64,000 nt of DNA. Source: Labilibaculum sp. (GTDB lineage: Bacteria; Bacteroidota; Bacteroidia; Bacteroidales; Marinifilaceae). The translations under genes were made by a program, and so were the position numbers. A model generated the notes under the pieces. That model worked only from the letters and a program-made list of their open reading frames with translations, did no database searches and was not told the origin of the DNA. The stretch spans positions 3,224,001 to 3,288,000 of the forward strand of contig NZ_OY761461.1 of assembly GCF_963664555.1 (NCBI RefSeq), read 5' to 3'. Positions 8,866 to 16,590 of this stretch are shown piece after piece; position 1 is the stretch's first letter; the number at the start of each line of letters is the position of its first letter.

Positions 8866-10101
8866 ATGACTAAATCTATAGTGAAAATACTTTTTCTTCC
8901 GCTCCTAACATCTATTGCTCTTTCATATCGAACAGACACTTATGAAATTGCTAAGTATAACAATCTGAAAAATGATACGGATACACTGCATCCGGCATCA
9001 GAATCGCTCTACCCTATACTTACAGATGCAATAAACAAAGGAATTGCTTGCTTCTATCAGGAACAGATAACTCTTATTCAATACCCGTCACAAGGTAGTT
9101 TGAAGTGGTACTATCAAAATATAAATGGAATATTCAATGAGGGAACTTTCAACTATGTAAGTGCACGGGTACAACCATCGAAAGATTCAAAATATTTAGC
9201 ATCACTATCGCATGCAGGCGGATTTCCCAACGCTTATTCCAATCTGCTCACTAATATATATTATAATACAGGCGAAACCGAACAACTAACTGATTCCATT
9301 CCTCAAGGTCGATGGGCATTATATCAACTTACAGAGAATACCTGTAATCCGACAAACGCAAATGGTGGAATGAAAACAATAAATCCAAATACCGGTACTA
9401 TTTCAGAATCATATCAGGTTGCCTATACAATCTCAAACTCAATTGATCAACTGAGAACAGAGCTGAAAAATAATCGAAAATCGATAAAAATTGAGATAAA
9501 AATAAACAATCCAAACCCAATCAATGTGCAAATTATTACCTACAATGAAACAATAACCGACAGTATTTTATACTGCTTGCCTGATTCGATAACATCGCTT
9601 CTTCTCCCATTCAATGCGGGAACAATGGAAAATGGAATACTGGGAATGGAATATTACGGAGTTACGATGTTCAATATCCTTCCTAAAAAATGGGAATCTG
9701 AATCAAATACAGGATGGTACAATGGATTTCCGATTGCAGATGCAGTCAAAAATACGAACCCAAAAAATAAAGGATATCACTTTGCTGTGACACCTAAATA
9801 TAATTTAGGCTTACTTAAAGACGGAGGCGACTTTGGTTTTATTACCAATTTATTGATTTGTGACTCTTTGGTCAGCACACTCTCTGATCTTGAGGAACCT
9901 GTTTTAAAGGAAAATCCAAATACTCTCACCCCATCGAACCTATTTCGCGGAAAACGGACTTCAAATGAAAATGTTGTGATCAATCTGAAAGAATCCATTT
10001 TCCCAAAATTGCGTGTTCCAATCCTCGAGCAAACAGCTACAGTTATCGGCGGCACTTTTTGTTTTCCCGGCGCAGAAAAAGTAACTCCGCAAAGAAAATG
10101 A
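8866..10101 (+). CDS. unknown 411-residue exported protein, smaller member of the paralogous pair
   Basis: The function is not recognised. The ATG at 8866 gives MTKSIVKILFLPLLTSIALS, a plausible signal peptide or N-terminal anchor absent from the neighbour. Shared blocks with the 7228 gene, in the same order, are IQYPSQGSLKWYYQN, FNEGTFNYV, GGFPNAY, NGGMKTINPNTGTIS, TGWYNGFPIADAVKN (GWYYADPISQAVAN in the neighbour), DGGDFGFITNLLI and VIGGTFCFPGA. About 100 residues of the neighbour's helical region and much of its glycine-rich hairpin segment are missing here. One protein appears built for export and the other not, so they may act as partners on different sides of a membrane; this is inference. 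Confidence 0.7.
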   Translation: MTKSIVKILFLPLLTSIALSYRTDTYEIAKYNNLKNDTDTLHPASESLYPILTDAINKGIACFYQEQITLIQYPSQGSLKWYYQNINGIFNEGTFNYVSARVQPSKDSKYLASLSHAGGFPNAYSNLLTNIYYNTGETEQLTDSIPQGRWALYQLTENTCNPTNANGGMKTINPNTGTISESYQVAYTISNSIDQLRTELKNNRKSIKIEIKINNPNPINVQIITYNETITDSILYCLPDSITSLLLPFNAGTMENGILGMEYYGVTMFNILPKKWESESNTGWYNGFPIADAVKNTNPKNKGYHFAVTPKYNLGLLKDGGDFGFITNLLICDSLVSTLSDLEEPVLKENPNTLTPSNLFRGKRTSNENVVINLKESIFPKLRVPILEQTATVIGGTFCFPGAEKVTPQRK

Positions 10102-10129
10102 TTGTTGCTGATTAAATACCAGACAGGTT

Positions 10130-10663
10130 CTATTTGTTCAAATCCTCAACCAAACGATTCATAGAAATCATGTCAAAATCGCCAAACTTTTCGGCTTCGT
10201 AATTCTTAACAAATTCCTGATTAATTAGGAATAATTTACTGTTGTAAGTATCCTGAAGAAAGGTATTCTCGCTATGAAAATCCTCAAAACCGGTAAAATT
10301 TAACGGACAAGTTGATAATTCCCAATCATCGCCATCAGGACTCATAAATAACAAAGGCAATCCGTGTGTCCGGCAAATAAAAGGCCGGGATTGATAAATT
10401 TGACACGAATCATGAATCAGGAAATTACAATCGTCGGCTTCTTCATCCAATTTCTGATACTCTTTGGGTGGGTTTGCTTTCAATTCCTGTAAGATGCTGA
10501 AATACTCCACCGGCAAAACCGAAAAATGCATGCAACACTCCGAACAACCTTTTTTGCAAGCCATTTCATCTTTATGCAGGTTGGCTAACTTCTCACTCAA
10601 TTCGCTAACTTCATTTCTTAATCCGCGATATCTTTCCAATTCGTTTTGTGCTTCGGTATTCAT
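10130..10663 (-). CDS. YkgJ-type cysteine-cluster protein
   Basis: The 177-residue protein contains CKKGCSECCMHF near residue 37 and later CNFLIHDSCQIYQSRPFICRTHG, the CxxxCxxCC ... C(x)nRPxxCR pattern of the YkgJ/UPF0153 family. These are presumed Zn- or Fe-S-binding proteins of unknown activity. It starts 42 bases after the sfsA stop on the same strand and is probably co-transcribed with sfsA. Residues 1-30 are a charged helix. Confidence 0.8.
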   Translation of the reverse strand: MNTEAQNELERYRGLRNEVSELSEKLANLHKDEMACKKGCSECCMHFSVLPVEYFSILQELKANPPKEYQKLDEEADDCNFLIHDSCQIYQSRPFICRTHGLPLLFMSPDGDDWELSTCPLNFTGFEDFHSENTFLQDTYNSKLFLINQEFVKNYEAEKFGDFDMISMNRLVEDLNK

Positions 10664-10705
10664 GTTCTTTCTTTTTAGGCTGGCAAAAGTACTTCGTTTA
10701 AGTAC

Positions 10706-11401
10706 TTATTCCAATTCGAGAGGCAATAGTTCTCCCAGCTCAATATGTTCCGGCGTAACAATTGCCTGGATCGGATAAACCTCCACTCCATTCTCGTAAG
10801 CTTCTTTTAAAGCCATTGCATAATCCGGATCAATATCATATGCAGGTGAAAATTTTTCAACATCTGTTCGTTGAATCACATAAACCATCACGGCTCTTTT
10901 GCCTTCTTTCTTTACCTGCATTAATGTATTTAAGTGCTTTTTTCCCCGGGTGGTTACTGCATCCGGAAAACAAGCATAATCACCAACTTTCATACTTACA
11001 TTTTTCACTTCGATAAAGCACTCTTCTATTTCATTCGAAGCAAAAACATCAAAACGACTATCTCCAAATTTCACCTCTCTTTTTACGAACGAATATCCTC
11101 TCAAAGCACCAATTTCTTGATTTTTGACGGCTTCGTAAACCAGTAAATTCGGAACTGAAGTATTAATTCCTACCCAAGACCCGTTGATCCTGATCATTTC
11201 CCAGGTATACTTGGTTTTGCGTTTGGGATCATCAACGAAAGTTAAGTACACCTCTGCCCCTTCTTCCAAACAAGATTTCATGCTACCCGAATTAGAAGTA
11301 TGCGCAACAACAATCTCTCCATTATCCAACTCAATATCAGCTAAAAATCTTTTGTACCGCTTTATTAAGCGACCGTGAACTAATTTATTGGGAAAAATCA
11401 T
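10706..11401 (-). CDS. sfsA: DNA/RNA nuclease-fold protein SfsA
   Basis: SfsA proteins were named for stimulating sugar fermentation in E. coli and carry an N-terminal OB-like domain plus a PD-(D/E)XK-like nuclease-fold domain; the true substrate is unsettled. The ATG at 11401 gives 231 residues, the normal length, with MIFPNKLVHGRLIKRYKRFLADI, HTSNSGSMKSCLEEGAEVYL, SRFDVFA...CFIEVKNVSM and FPDAVTTRGKKHLNTL. A longer frame to 11488 adds 29 residues not found in the family and overlaps the promoter. It leads a two-gene unit with the cysteine-cluster gene. Confidence 0.93.
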   Translation of the reverse strand: MIFPNKLVHGRLIKRYKRFLADIELDNGEIVVAHTSNSGSMKSCLEEGAEVYLTFVDDPKRKTKYTWEMIRINGSWVGINTSVPNLLVYEAVKNQEIGALRGYSFVKREVKFGDSRFDVFASNEIEECFIEVKNVSMKVGDYACFPDAVTTRGKKHLNTLMQVKKEGKRAVMVYVIQRTDVEKFSPAYDIDPDYAMALKEAYENGVEVYPIQAIVTPEHIELGELLPLELE

Positions 11402-11425
11402 ATTTATATATTTATGTTGGAAAAC

Positions 11426-11454
11426 CAAAGATAAGCAGATTTCACCTACTTTTG
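11426..11454. promoter_or_regulatory. divergent -7 elements for sfsA and the ATP-grasp gene
   Basis: On the minus strand TATCTTTG (positions 11433-11426) precedes sfsA, and on the plus strand TACTTTTG (11447-11454) precedes the 11480 gene. Both match TAnnTTTG. The two promoters are packed within 30 bases, so transcription in one direction could hinder the other. Clear -33 elements were not seen. Confidence 0.5.
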
Positions 11455-11479
11455 TAAAGTTGAAAAGATATGAATTTGA

Positions 11480-12718
11480 ATGGTACAAACTGAAATTACC
11501 CCCAAAATATTTATTTACAATCCAACCTGCGAAATGGCTATTGCTAACGGAACTGTTAGTTTTATGCCCAATAAAACCTTAACAAAGTTTGAGCATGATC
11601 TGGATGTATTACCCCTGTTTTTTGCCGGTAAAATGGACACCGTAATGGTTCATAAATTGCCTGACCAGCAATTCATTAACCTACTGACAAAGGCGGGCCT
11701 AAGCTTACCAAATTTCAAACCACTAAGCGCAGCATTAGCAGACTCTGATTTTATTAAAATGCCAAAAGGCAGTCTTCATCCCTGGGGGTGGAGTCCTAGA
11801 ATTCATCATATTCTTAAACCCTTTAAAGAATCATGCAGCATCAATTTTTTAAATCAGCCCAATGCTTTCTGGAAAGAAGAGCATCGTGAGTTATACTGCC
11901 GTAAAAAAGCACTGGAAGTTGTAAAAGAGGCAATCAATTGTTCCAAAAATTCATTATTCATTAATATAGATCAAACAGCCAAAATCTGCACCAGTGTTTC
12001 AGAGGTTGAGAACCTAATGAGCAAATGGAAGCAAATTGTAATTAAAGCACCATTAAGCTCAGCAGGAAGAGGCATACAGATTCTTCGGTACGCCACTTTA
12101 AATGAATCCATTGTTCAATCAATTAATGGGATACTTGCTTCACAATCCTATGTAATGGTTGAACCTTTTTTAAATAAAGTATTCGATTTCTCGCTTCAAT
12201 ATTATTGCAACGGGAAAGGGGAATTAGATTATCTGGGATTGGGATTTTTTGAAACCGATTCGAAAGGACAATATTTGAGTAATTACCTTGGTGGTATTCC
12301 TTCAGAAATAAAAGCATTATTAACTGAAAACAAAATTCTCGAACTACAAACCTGCATGTCGAAAATTCTTTCGGATTCGGATATTGCAACCAATTATACC
12401 GGTTATTTTGGAGTTGATTGTATGTTGGTTTTGGATCGTGAAGAAAAGCTAAGAATTCATCCCTGTTTGGAAATTAATCTTCGATACAACATGAGCACTC
12501 TTGCTCTTTTTTTAAACAAAAAAATTCACCCAAACACAAAGGGAAATTTTAAAATCTTCAATCAATTCAAAGCAAGTTTCGATCAATTTCATCTGGAAAT
12601 GACAGATAAATACCCATTTGAAATGCAGGATGGAAAATGGCGGAGTGGATATCTGCCACTGGTAAGTCCATTTCAGAATAAAACTTTTGGTGCCTATATC
12701 TTACTTAAAAAGGAATAA
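11480..12718 (+). CDS. ATP-grasp-fold protein of unknown substrate
   Basis: The 412-residue protein has hallmarks of an ATP-grasp ligase fold in its second half: QIVIKAPLSSAGRGIQILRY (nucleotide-binding lysine and glycine loop, about 183-202), VMVEPFLNK (adenine-binding strand, about 222-230) and IHPCLEINLRYNMS (metal-binding Glu-x-Asn near 330). The N-terminal half contains IYNPTCEMAIANGTVSFMPNK and a HPWGWSP motif. No substrate can be named. It is divergent from sfsA and stands alone, ending at a hairpin. Confidence 0.65.
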   Translation: MVQTEITPKIFIYNPTCEMAIANGTVSFMPNKTLTKFEHDLDVLPLFFAGKMDTVMVHKLPDQQFINLLTKAGLSLPNFKPLSAALADSDFIKMPKGSLHPWGWSPRIHHILKPFKESCSINFLNQPNAFWKEEHRELYCRKKALEVVKEAINCSKNSLFINIDQTAKICTSVSEVENLMSKWKQIVIKAPLSSAGRGIQILRYATLNESIVQSINGILASQSYVMVEPFLNKVFDFSLQYYCNGKGELDYLGLGFFETDSKGQYLSNYLGGIPSEIKALLTENKILELQTCMSKILSDSDIATNYTGYFGVDCMLVLDREEKLRIHPCLEINLRYNMSTLALFLNKKIHPNTKGNFKIFNQFKASFDQFHLEMTDKYPFEMQDGKWRSGYLPLVSPFQNKTFGAYILLKKE

Positions 12719-12723
12719 AAAAT

Positions 12724-12752
12724 TGGGATTCTCTCTACTTGTGAAAATCCCA
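12724..12752. terminator. bidirectional terminator between the ATP-grasp and NiSOD genes
   Basis: TGGGATT and AATCCCA pair, with further inner pairs. On the minus strand the stem is followed by a T-run, so it mainly serves the NiSOD gene. Confidence 0.6.
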
Positions 12753-12811
12753 ACAATTTATATTCTGATTTTACCAATTGCCGGACAAATCCATTCATCC
12801 GTCCTGAATTT

Positions 12812-13300
12812 TTAATGATGATGATGCTCTTCCTCTCCAAAATACAAATGAGAAAGCTCTTGAACTGCCTGCTTCAACTTCTCAACATATGTTAGATCTG
12901 TAGTTTGTTTAGACTTCATTGCATAAACACAAATTTCGTGCAGAACAGCCAGAAGTTTTGCATTTTTAGCCATTATTTTAGGATCATCTGAAACTTTTAC
13001 CCTTTGAAACATGAAGTACTGGGTAGCAATATCCTGAATTTTATTGGCATGATCTTCCTTATTTGTGATCCATCGAACCAGTTGATTGTAGTCTGCTTTT
13101 TCGGTCGATGATAATTCAGTAATCTTTTTCATGCTTTTCTCAATGGTTTCAATATCTTCCGACAACATGATGATCCGAAGAGAATCGGCATAAATTCCGC
13201 AGGGAATCTCGCAATGAGCGTACGTTTTTGATGAAGCCCCAAGCAAGAGCATGAACAAGATTAGAAGGCCTGCTCCAATTTTTGATTGTAAAGTTTTCAT
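12812..13300 (-). CDS. sodN: Sec-exported nickel superoxide dismutase
   Basis: NiSOD converts superoxide to oxygen and peroxide with nickel held by the N-terminal hook of the mature protein. Here a signal peptide (MKTLQSKIGAGLLILFMLLL..., ending SSKTYA) is followed directly by HCEIPCGIY. Cleavage after Ala28 would expose His1, Cys2, Cys6 and Tyr9 exactly as the NiSOD hook HCxxPCGxY requires. The mature chain (134 residues) is helical and ends in EEEHHHH, an extra histidine cluster that might bind nickel. No SodX maturation protease is nearby; the signal peptidase could do that job. The ATG at 13300 is preferred over one at 13309. Confidence 0.88.
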   Translation of the reverse strand: MKTLQSKIGAGLLILFMLLLGASSKTYAHCEIPCGIYADSLRIIMLSEDIETIEKSMKKITELSSTEKADYNQLVRWITNKEDHANKIQDIATQYFMFQRVKVSDDPKIMAKNAKLLAVLHEICVYAMKSKQTTDLTYVEKLKQAVQELSHLYFGEEEHHHH

Positions 13301-13507
13301 GGAAATCATTATTTTTTAGTGAATATTTAAACTTCTTATTTAAAATTAGTCTAAACATTCATAATACAAAAATTTCCGGCTTTTAATTTCCAAACAAAAA
13401 ACTAATTCGTGTACACTGTACGATCCATAGTACAGAATTCTGTGCTGTCAGCATTTTAGTTTTGCTGTTCATTTAACACTGAAGGCTTAGCTTCTAAAGC
13501 AAGAAAA

Positions 13508-14284
13508 CTACCCAATTCCGTTAAACCAATCTTTAAAGCTGCCAACCTTTTCTCTGCTTACAATCAATTCCCTGTCAAATTCCTGCGACAAATCTACTTT
13601 AAGACGTGAATTGGAATGAACCGACACACCGTTTATTGAATTGATATTAACGATAAACGAGCGGCTGATCCGATAAAATTGTTGCGGATTCAGCAAATCC
13701 TGAAGCTCTTCCATTTTGTAATCGATAATGTAGCGGTTGCCTTCTTTCAACAAAATAAAAACATCTCTGCCATCGGCATAAAACACAGAAATATCCTCTG
13801 CCTTAAAAGATCTTAGTTTTTCGCCGATTTTTACCATGAAACGGGTTTTGTAATTTTTTTGAATGCTAGCCAAAGCATTGCTCAACTCCTCTAAATTTCT
13901 CATCTCCCCTGCTCCGCTTAAGGATTCCTTGAAATTCTCCAATTTTTTCAGACTGGTATACAGATTATCAAATGTTACCGGCTTTAGCAGATAATCGATG
14001 CTATTTAATTTAAATGCATTTAAAGCATATTCGTTGTATGCCGTAGTAAAAATAATAGGTGTTTGAACCTGAACTCTATTAAATATTTCGAAGCTCAGTC
14101 CATCAACCAAATGAATATCCAAAAAAATCAAATCAACTTTGTTTGATGGATTTCCCAACCATATAGAGGAGTCGGTAACTGAATCGAATCGATCAATCAC
14201 CTTTATTTTAGGGTCGTACTTTTGCAGCAAACGCTCCAACTTATCGGCAGCCAACACTTCATCTTCTATAATAACTACATTCAT
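13508..14284 (-). CDS. LytTR-family response regulator
   Basis: The receiver domain (about 1-120) has acidic residues Asp8/Glu9 and phospho-acceptor Asp56 in DLIFLDIHLVDG, with TTAYNEYALNAF and IDYLLKPV. A LytTR DNA-binding domain follows (about 150-255: RFMVKIGEKLRSFKAEDI, YRISRSFIVNINSI). Such regulators bind short direct repeats in promoters. It is the last gene of a three-gene operon behind an intact and a degenerate LytS-type kinase, 30 bases after the latter, and is their evident partner. Confidence 0.92.
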   Translation of the reverse strand: MNVVIIEDEVLAADKLERLLQKYDPKIKVIDRFDSVTDSSIWLGNPSNKVDLIFLDIHLVDGLSFEIFNRVQVQTPIIFTTAYNEYALNAFKLNSIDYLLKPVTFDNLYTSLKKLENFKESLSGAGEMRNLEELSNALASIQKNYKTRFMVKIGEKLRSFKAEDISVFYADGRDVFILLKEGNRYIIDYKMEELQDLLNPQQFYRISRSFIVNINSINGVSVHSNSRLKVDLSQEFDRELIVSREKVGSFKDWFNGIG

Positions 14285-14314
14285 AATTTTGGGGATATGT
14301 GGTTTCGTAATTTG

Positions 14315-15355
14315 CTAGTCTTCTAAATCAATTTTTGGAATGAAAATTTTTGTAAACTCTACGCCTCGATCCCAAACAAGCTCCTTATTTGAATAAAAGC
14401 CAATGGCTTTTTTTAGAGTTTTCATTTGAAAATTTAATTTAGGAACCGGAGTTAACCGCTCCGAAGATAAAAAATGAAATACAATATAATCCTCGTTTTC
14501 GCTCACATCAACAGCCAATTTGATATTCAAATCAACCATTTGATAATATTCAATCATTTGCAATACCTGCAAAATAGTATTGGGAACAACATAAATCTCT
14601 TTTAAAGATGATGCAATGTTCCAATTAACGATAAAATTGTTGTTGTATTTATTATTTCTGATCAGTAAATACTGATTCACTTTCTGAATTTCCTCCTCGA
14701 TCGAAACAATCTCGGAGTATCTGTTTCCTAATATCCGTCGGTAAAATAAGGCCAGATCATCGATGAACTTTTCTGCCTGATCAACTTCTTTTTTCCGAAT
14801 CAGACCAATCACACTTTCCAGTGATTGATATAAAAAATCAGGATTAATCTTGTTCTTAAAGACTTGCAGTTCAAACTCTATATTTTTTCGATTCATTTCC
14901 TCTTTCTCCAGCAAAAGAACCTTTTGCTGATCTAAAAAGCGGATACTCGTATAAAAAAGATGATATAAAATACCGACCAAAGTGAATACGATGAGAAAAG
15001 AGATTAATTCGGCTCTAAACTCGCTTAGTCCCAAAAAATAAATGAAGTAGAGTGAAAAGAATGCAAAAACAAGTACAATTGTGAGGATAAAACTCCCAAT
15101 AAACAAGAAAAGAGATTTCAGTAAAACCCGTTCTTTTAAATAGCCGATTTTCTCCGTTTGGTAAATCCAAAAGCGGTATACTTCAAACAAGGCAAAAGTT
15201 ACAATTCCCAAAAAGAGTAATTCTTCAGGACTAAAATTATTTCCAATTTCAGAGAGTCGATCGAATATTAGTAATATCAACAGGTAAACAAATACAGCAA
15301 CCAATGGTGGTGCACATATCCTGTAAAGCAGATGATTTAAATAGTTAGTCTTCAT
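14315..15355 (-). CDS. LytS-type kinase-like membrane protein lacking the phospho-acceptor His
   Basis: The 346-residue protein has four predicted membrane helices (about 15-33, 45-62, 80-108, 117-138) and a coiled linker, then the His_kinase region FKNKINPDFLYQSLESVIGLI. The motif that normally reads NPHFLFN has Asp173 in place of His. The ATP-binding region is also eroded: where the neighbouring kinase has LVENAIKHNLI, this one reads QMIEYYQMVDL, and the glycine-rich lid is not visible. It is therefore predicted to be a pseudokinase, perhaps a sensing or dimer partner of the kinase at 15391. The frame is intact and spacing is operon-like. Confidence 0.82.
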   Translation of the reverse strand: MKTNYLNHLLYRICAPPLVAVFVYLLILLIFDRLSEIGNNFSPEELLFLGIVTFALFEVYRFWIYQTEKIGYLKERVLLKSLFLFIGSFILTIVLVFAFFSLYFIYFLGLSEFRAELISFLIVFTLVGILYHLFYTSIRFLDQQKVLLLEKEEMNRKNIEFELQVFKNKINPDFLYQSLESVIGLIRKKEVDQAEKFIDDLALFYRRILGNRYSEIVSIEEEIQKVNQYLLIRNNKYNNNFIVNWNIASSLKEIYVVPNTILQVLQMIEYYQMVDLNIKLAVDVSENEDYIVFHFLSSERLTPVPKLNFQMKTLKKAIGFYSNKELVWDRGVEFTKIFIPKIDLED

Positions 15356-15390
15356 AATTAACAGCCAATTCTATTGGTTTTGCATCTTAA

Positions 15391-16428
15391 TTATTTCAAT
15401 TGAGCAATCAGTGGTAAACTGACTTTAAAGTGTTCATTTTTATCCAGAAGAATTGTCTCTTCGGTAAAATAGGAATATCTCTTTCGAATATTTTCGATGC
15501 CAATTTGAAATGATTCCGGTTGCTCCCGCAACGGATTGATATTGTTTCGAACGCACAAATAATTCTTCTCTGAATCAATTTCCACAGCAAGCGGCGTAGT
15601 CTGCGATATCAAATTGTGTTTAATTGCATTTTCAACCAGCATTTGCACACTCAATGGGGGAACGTAGCTTTTTAAAACGTCATCAGGTAAGTTGATCTTT
15701 AATTCGTATGCTTCCTGAAACCGAACCTCTAACAAATAATTATAAGCCTGAACAAAATCCAGCTCCTTTTGCAAAGGAATTAATGGCTGATCGTTCTGTT
15801 TAAATATAAAGCGATAACTTTCAGCAAACATTCGGATGAAGCGTTCTGCCTTTTCGGCATCTTTGTACAGCAACGAAGAAATTGTATTCAGGGAATTAAA
15901 CAAAAAGTGAGGATCCAATTGAGATTTTAACGCTTCGAACTGCAGATTAAGCTGATTGTTGATCATCTCTGCCGAACGAATCTCCTCTTCCTTCATCTGA
16001 TTGTAAGAATACACTACAAAATCCAAAAGGGAATAAACAAATACCAGAATAAAAAGAATGATGACCGATTTAAAGAATTCATCTTTATACATCAACCAAA
16101 ACTGGGTATAAGTTAGTTCGGTGCGCAGCGATATTAAAAACATTTCGGAATAAATTGCCACCAGTACCAAACCTACCACATACAGCAAAACACATTGAAT
16201 TAGAAAACGAAGCGCATGTTTTTGGCGCCAGTTAAAGTTCCTGTTTAAATACTGCCCTATTCCCAATGCCGAAAAACCGGCCCACAAACCAAATACAGCG
16301 CTGGGTAAATAACCGTTGAATTTAAATTCAGCACCAGGCAATTCGCCTACATGACCATAAAAGGCCAGCATATAGCACAAAATTCCAAGAACAGGACTGA
16401 TGATAAAAAAACGCAGGTACTTATTCAT
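15391..16428 (-). CDS. LytS/YehU-type sensor histidine kinase
   Basis: The 345-residue inner-membrane kinase has four membrane helices in the first 145 residues and a short coiled linker. The His_kinase motif LKSQLDPHFLFNSLNTISSLL has phospho-acceptor His174. The HATPase N-box is QMLVENAIKHNLI and a short G-box is IGIENIRKRY. It is the first gene of the kinase, pseudokinase and LytTR-regulator operon. The signal sensed is unknown, as there is no extracytoplasmic domain. The exported repeat-protein gene lies 162 bases upstream on the same strand and may belong to the same unit or be a target. Confidence 0.9.
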   Translation of the reverse strand: MNKYLRFFIISPVLGILCYMLAFYGHVGELPGAEFKFNGYLPSAVFGLWAGFSALGIGQYLNRNFNWRQKHALRFLIQCVLLYVVGLVLVAIYSEMFLISLRTELTYTQFWLMYKDEFFKSVIILFILVFVYSLLDFVVYSYNQMKEEEIRSAEMINNQLNLQFEALKSQLDPHFLFNSLNTISSLLYKDAEKAERFIRMFAESYRFIFKQNDQPLIPLQKELDFVQAYNYLLEVRFQEAYELKINLPDDVLKSYVPPLSVQMLVENAIKHNLISQTTPLAVEIDSEKNYLCVRNNINPLREQPESFQIGIENIRKRYSYFTEETILLDKNEHFKVSLPLIAQLK

Positions 16429-16590
16429 TGCTTTTATGGGATTTTTTTGGCCAATCTAATTTCCAATTAAAGATAAGCCAATCAATTTTTATTTGTACGG
16501 TATACCAATTCAAATTAGACCTATGCACTATTGCACATGCTGAAAGCAAACCATTAACCGCTGATCTGATTTCTAAATTTACTTTCAGAT

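Noticed and set aside
8570..8866. 98-residue ORF bridging the two paralogous genes
   Set aside because: Out of frame with the conserved C-terminus of the first gene and covers the intergenic hairpin.
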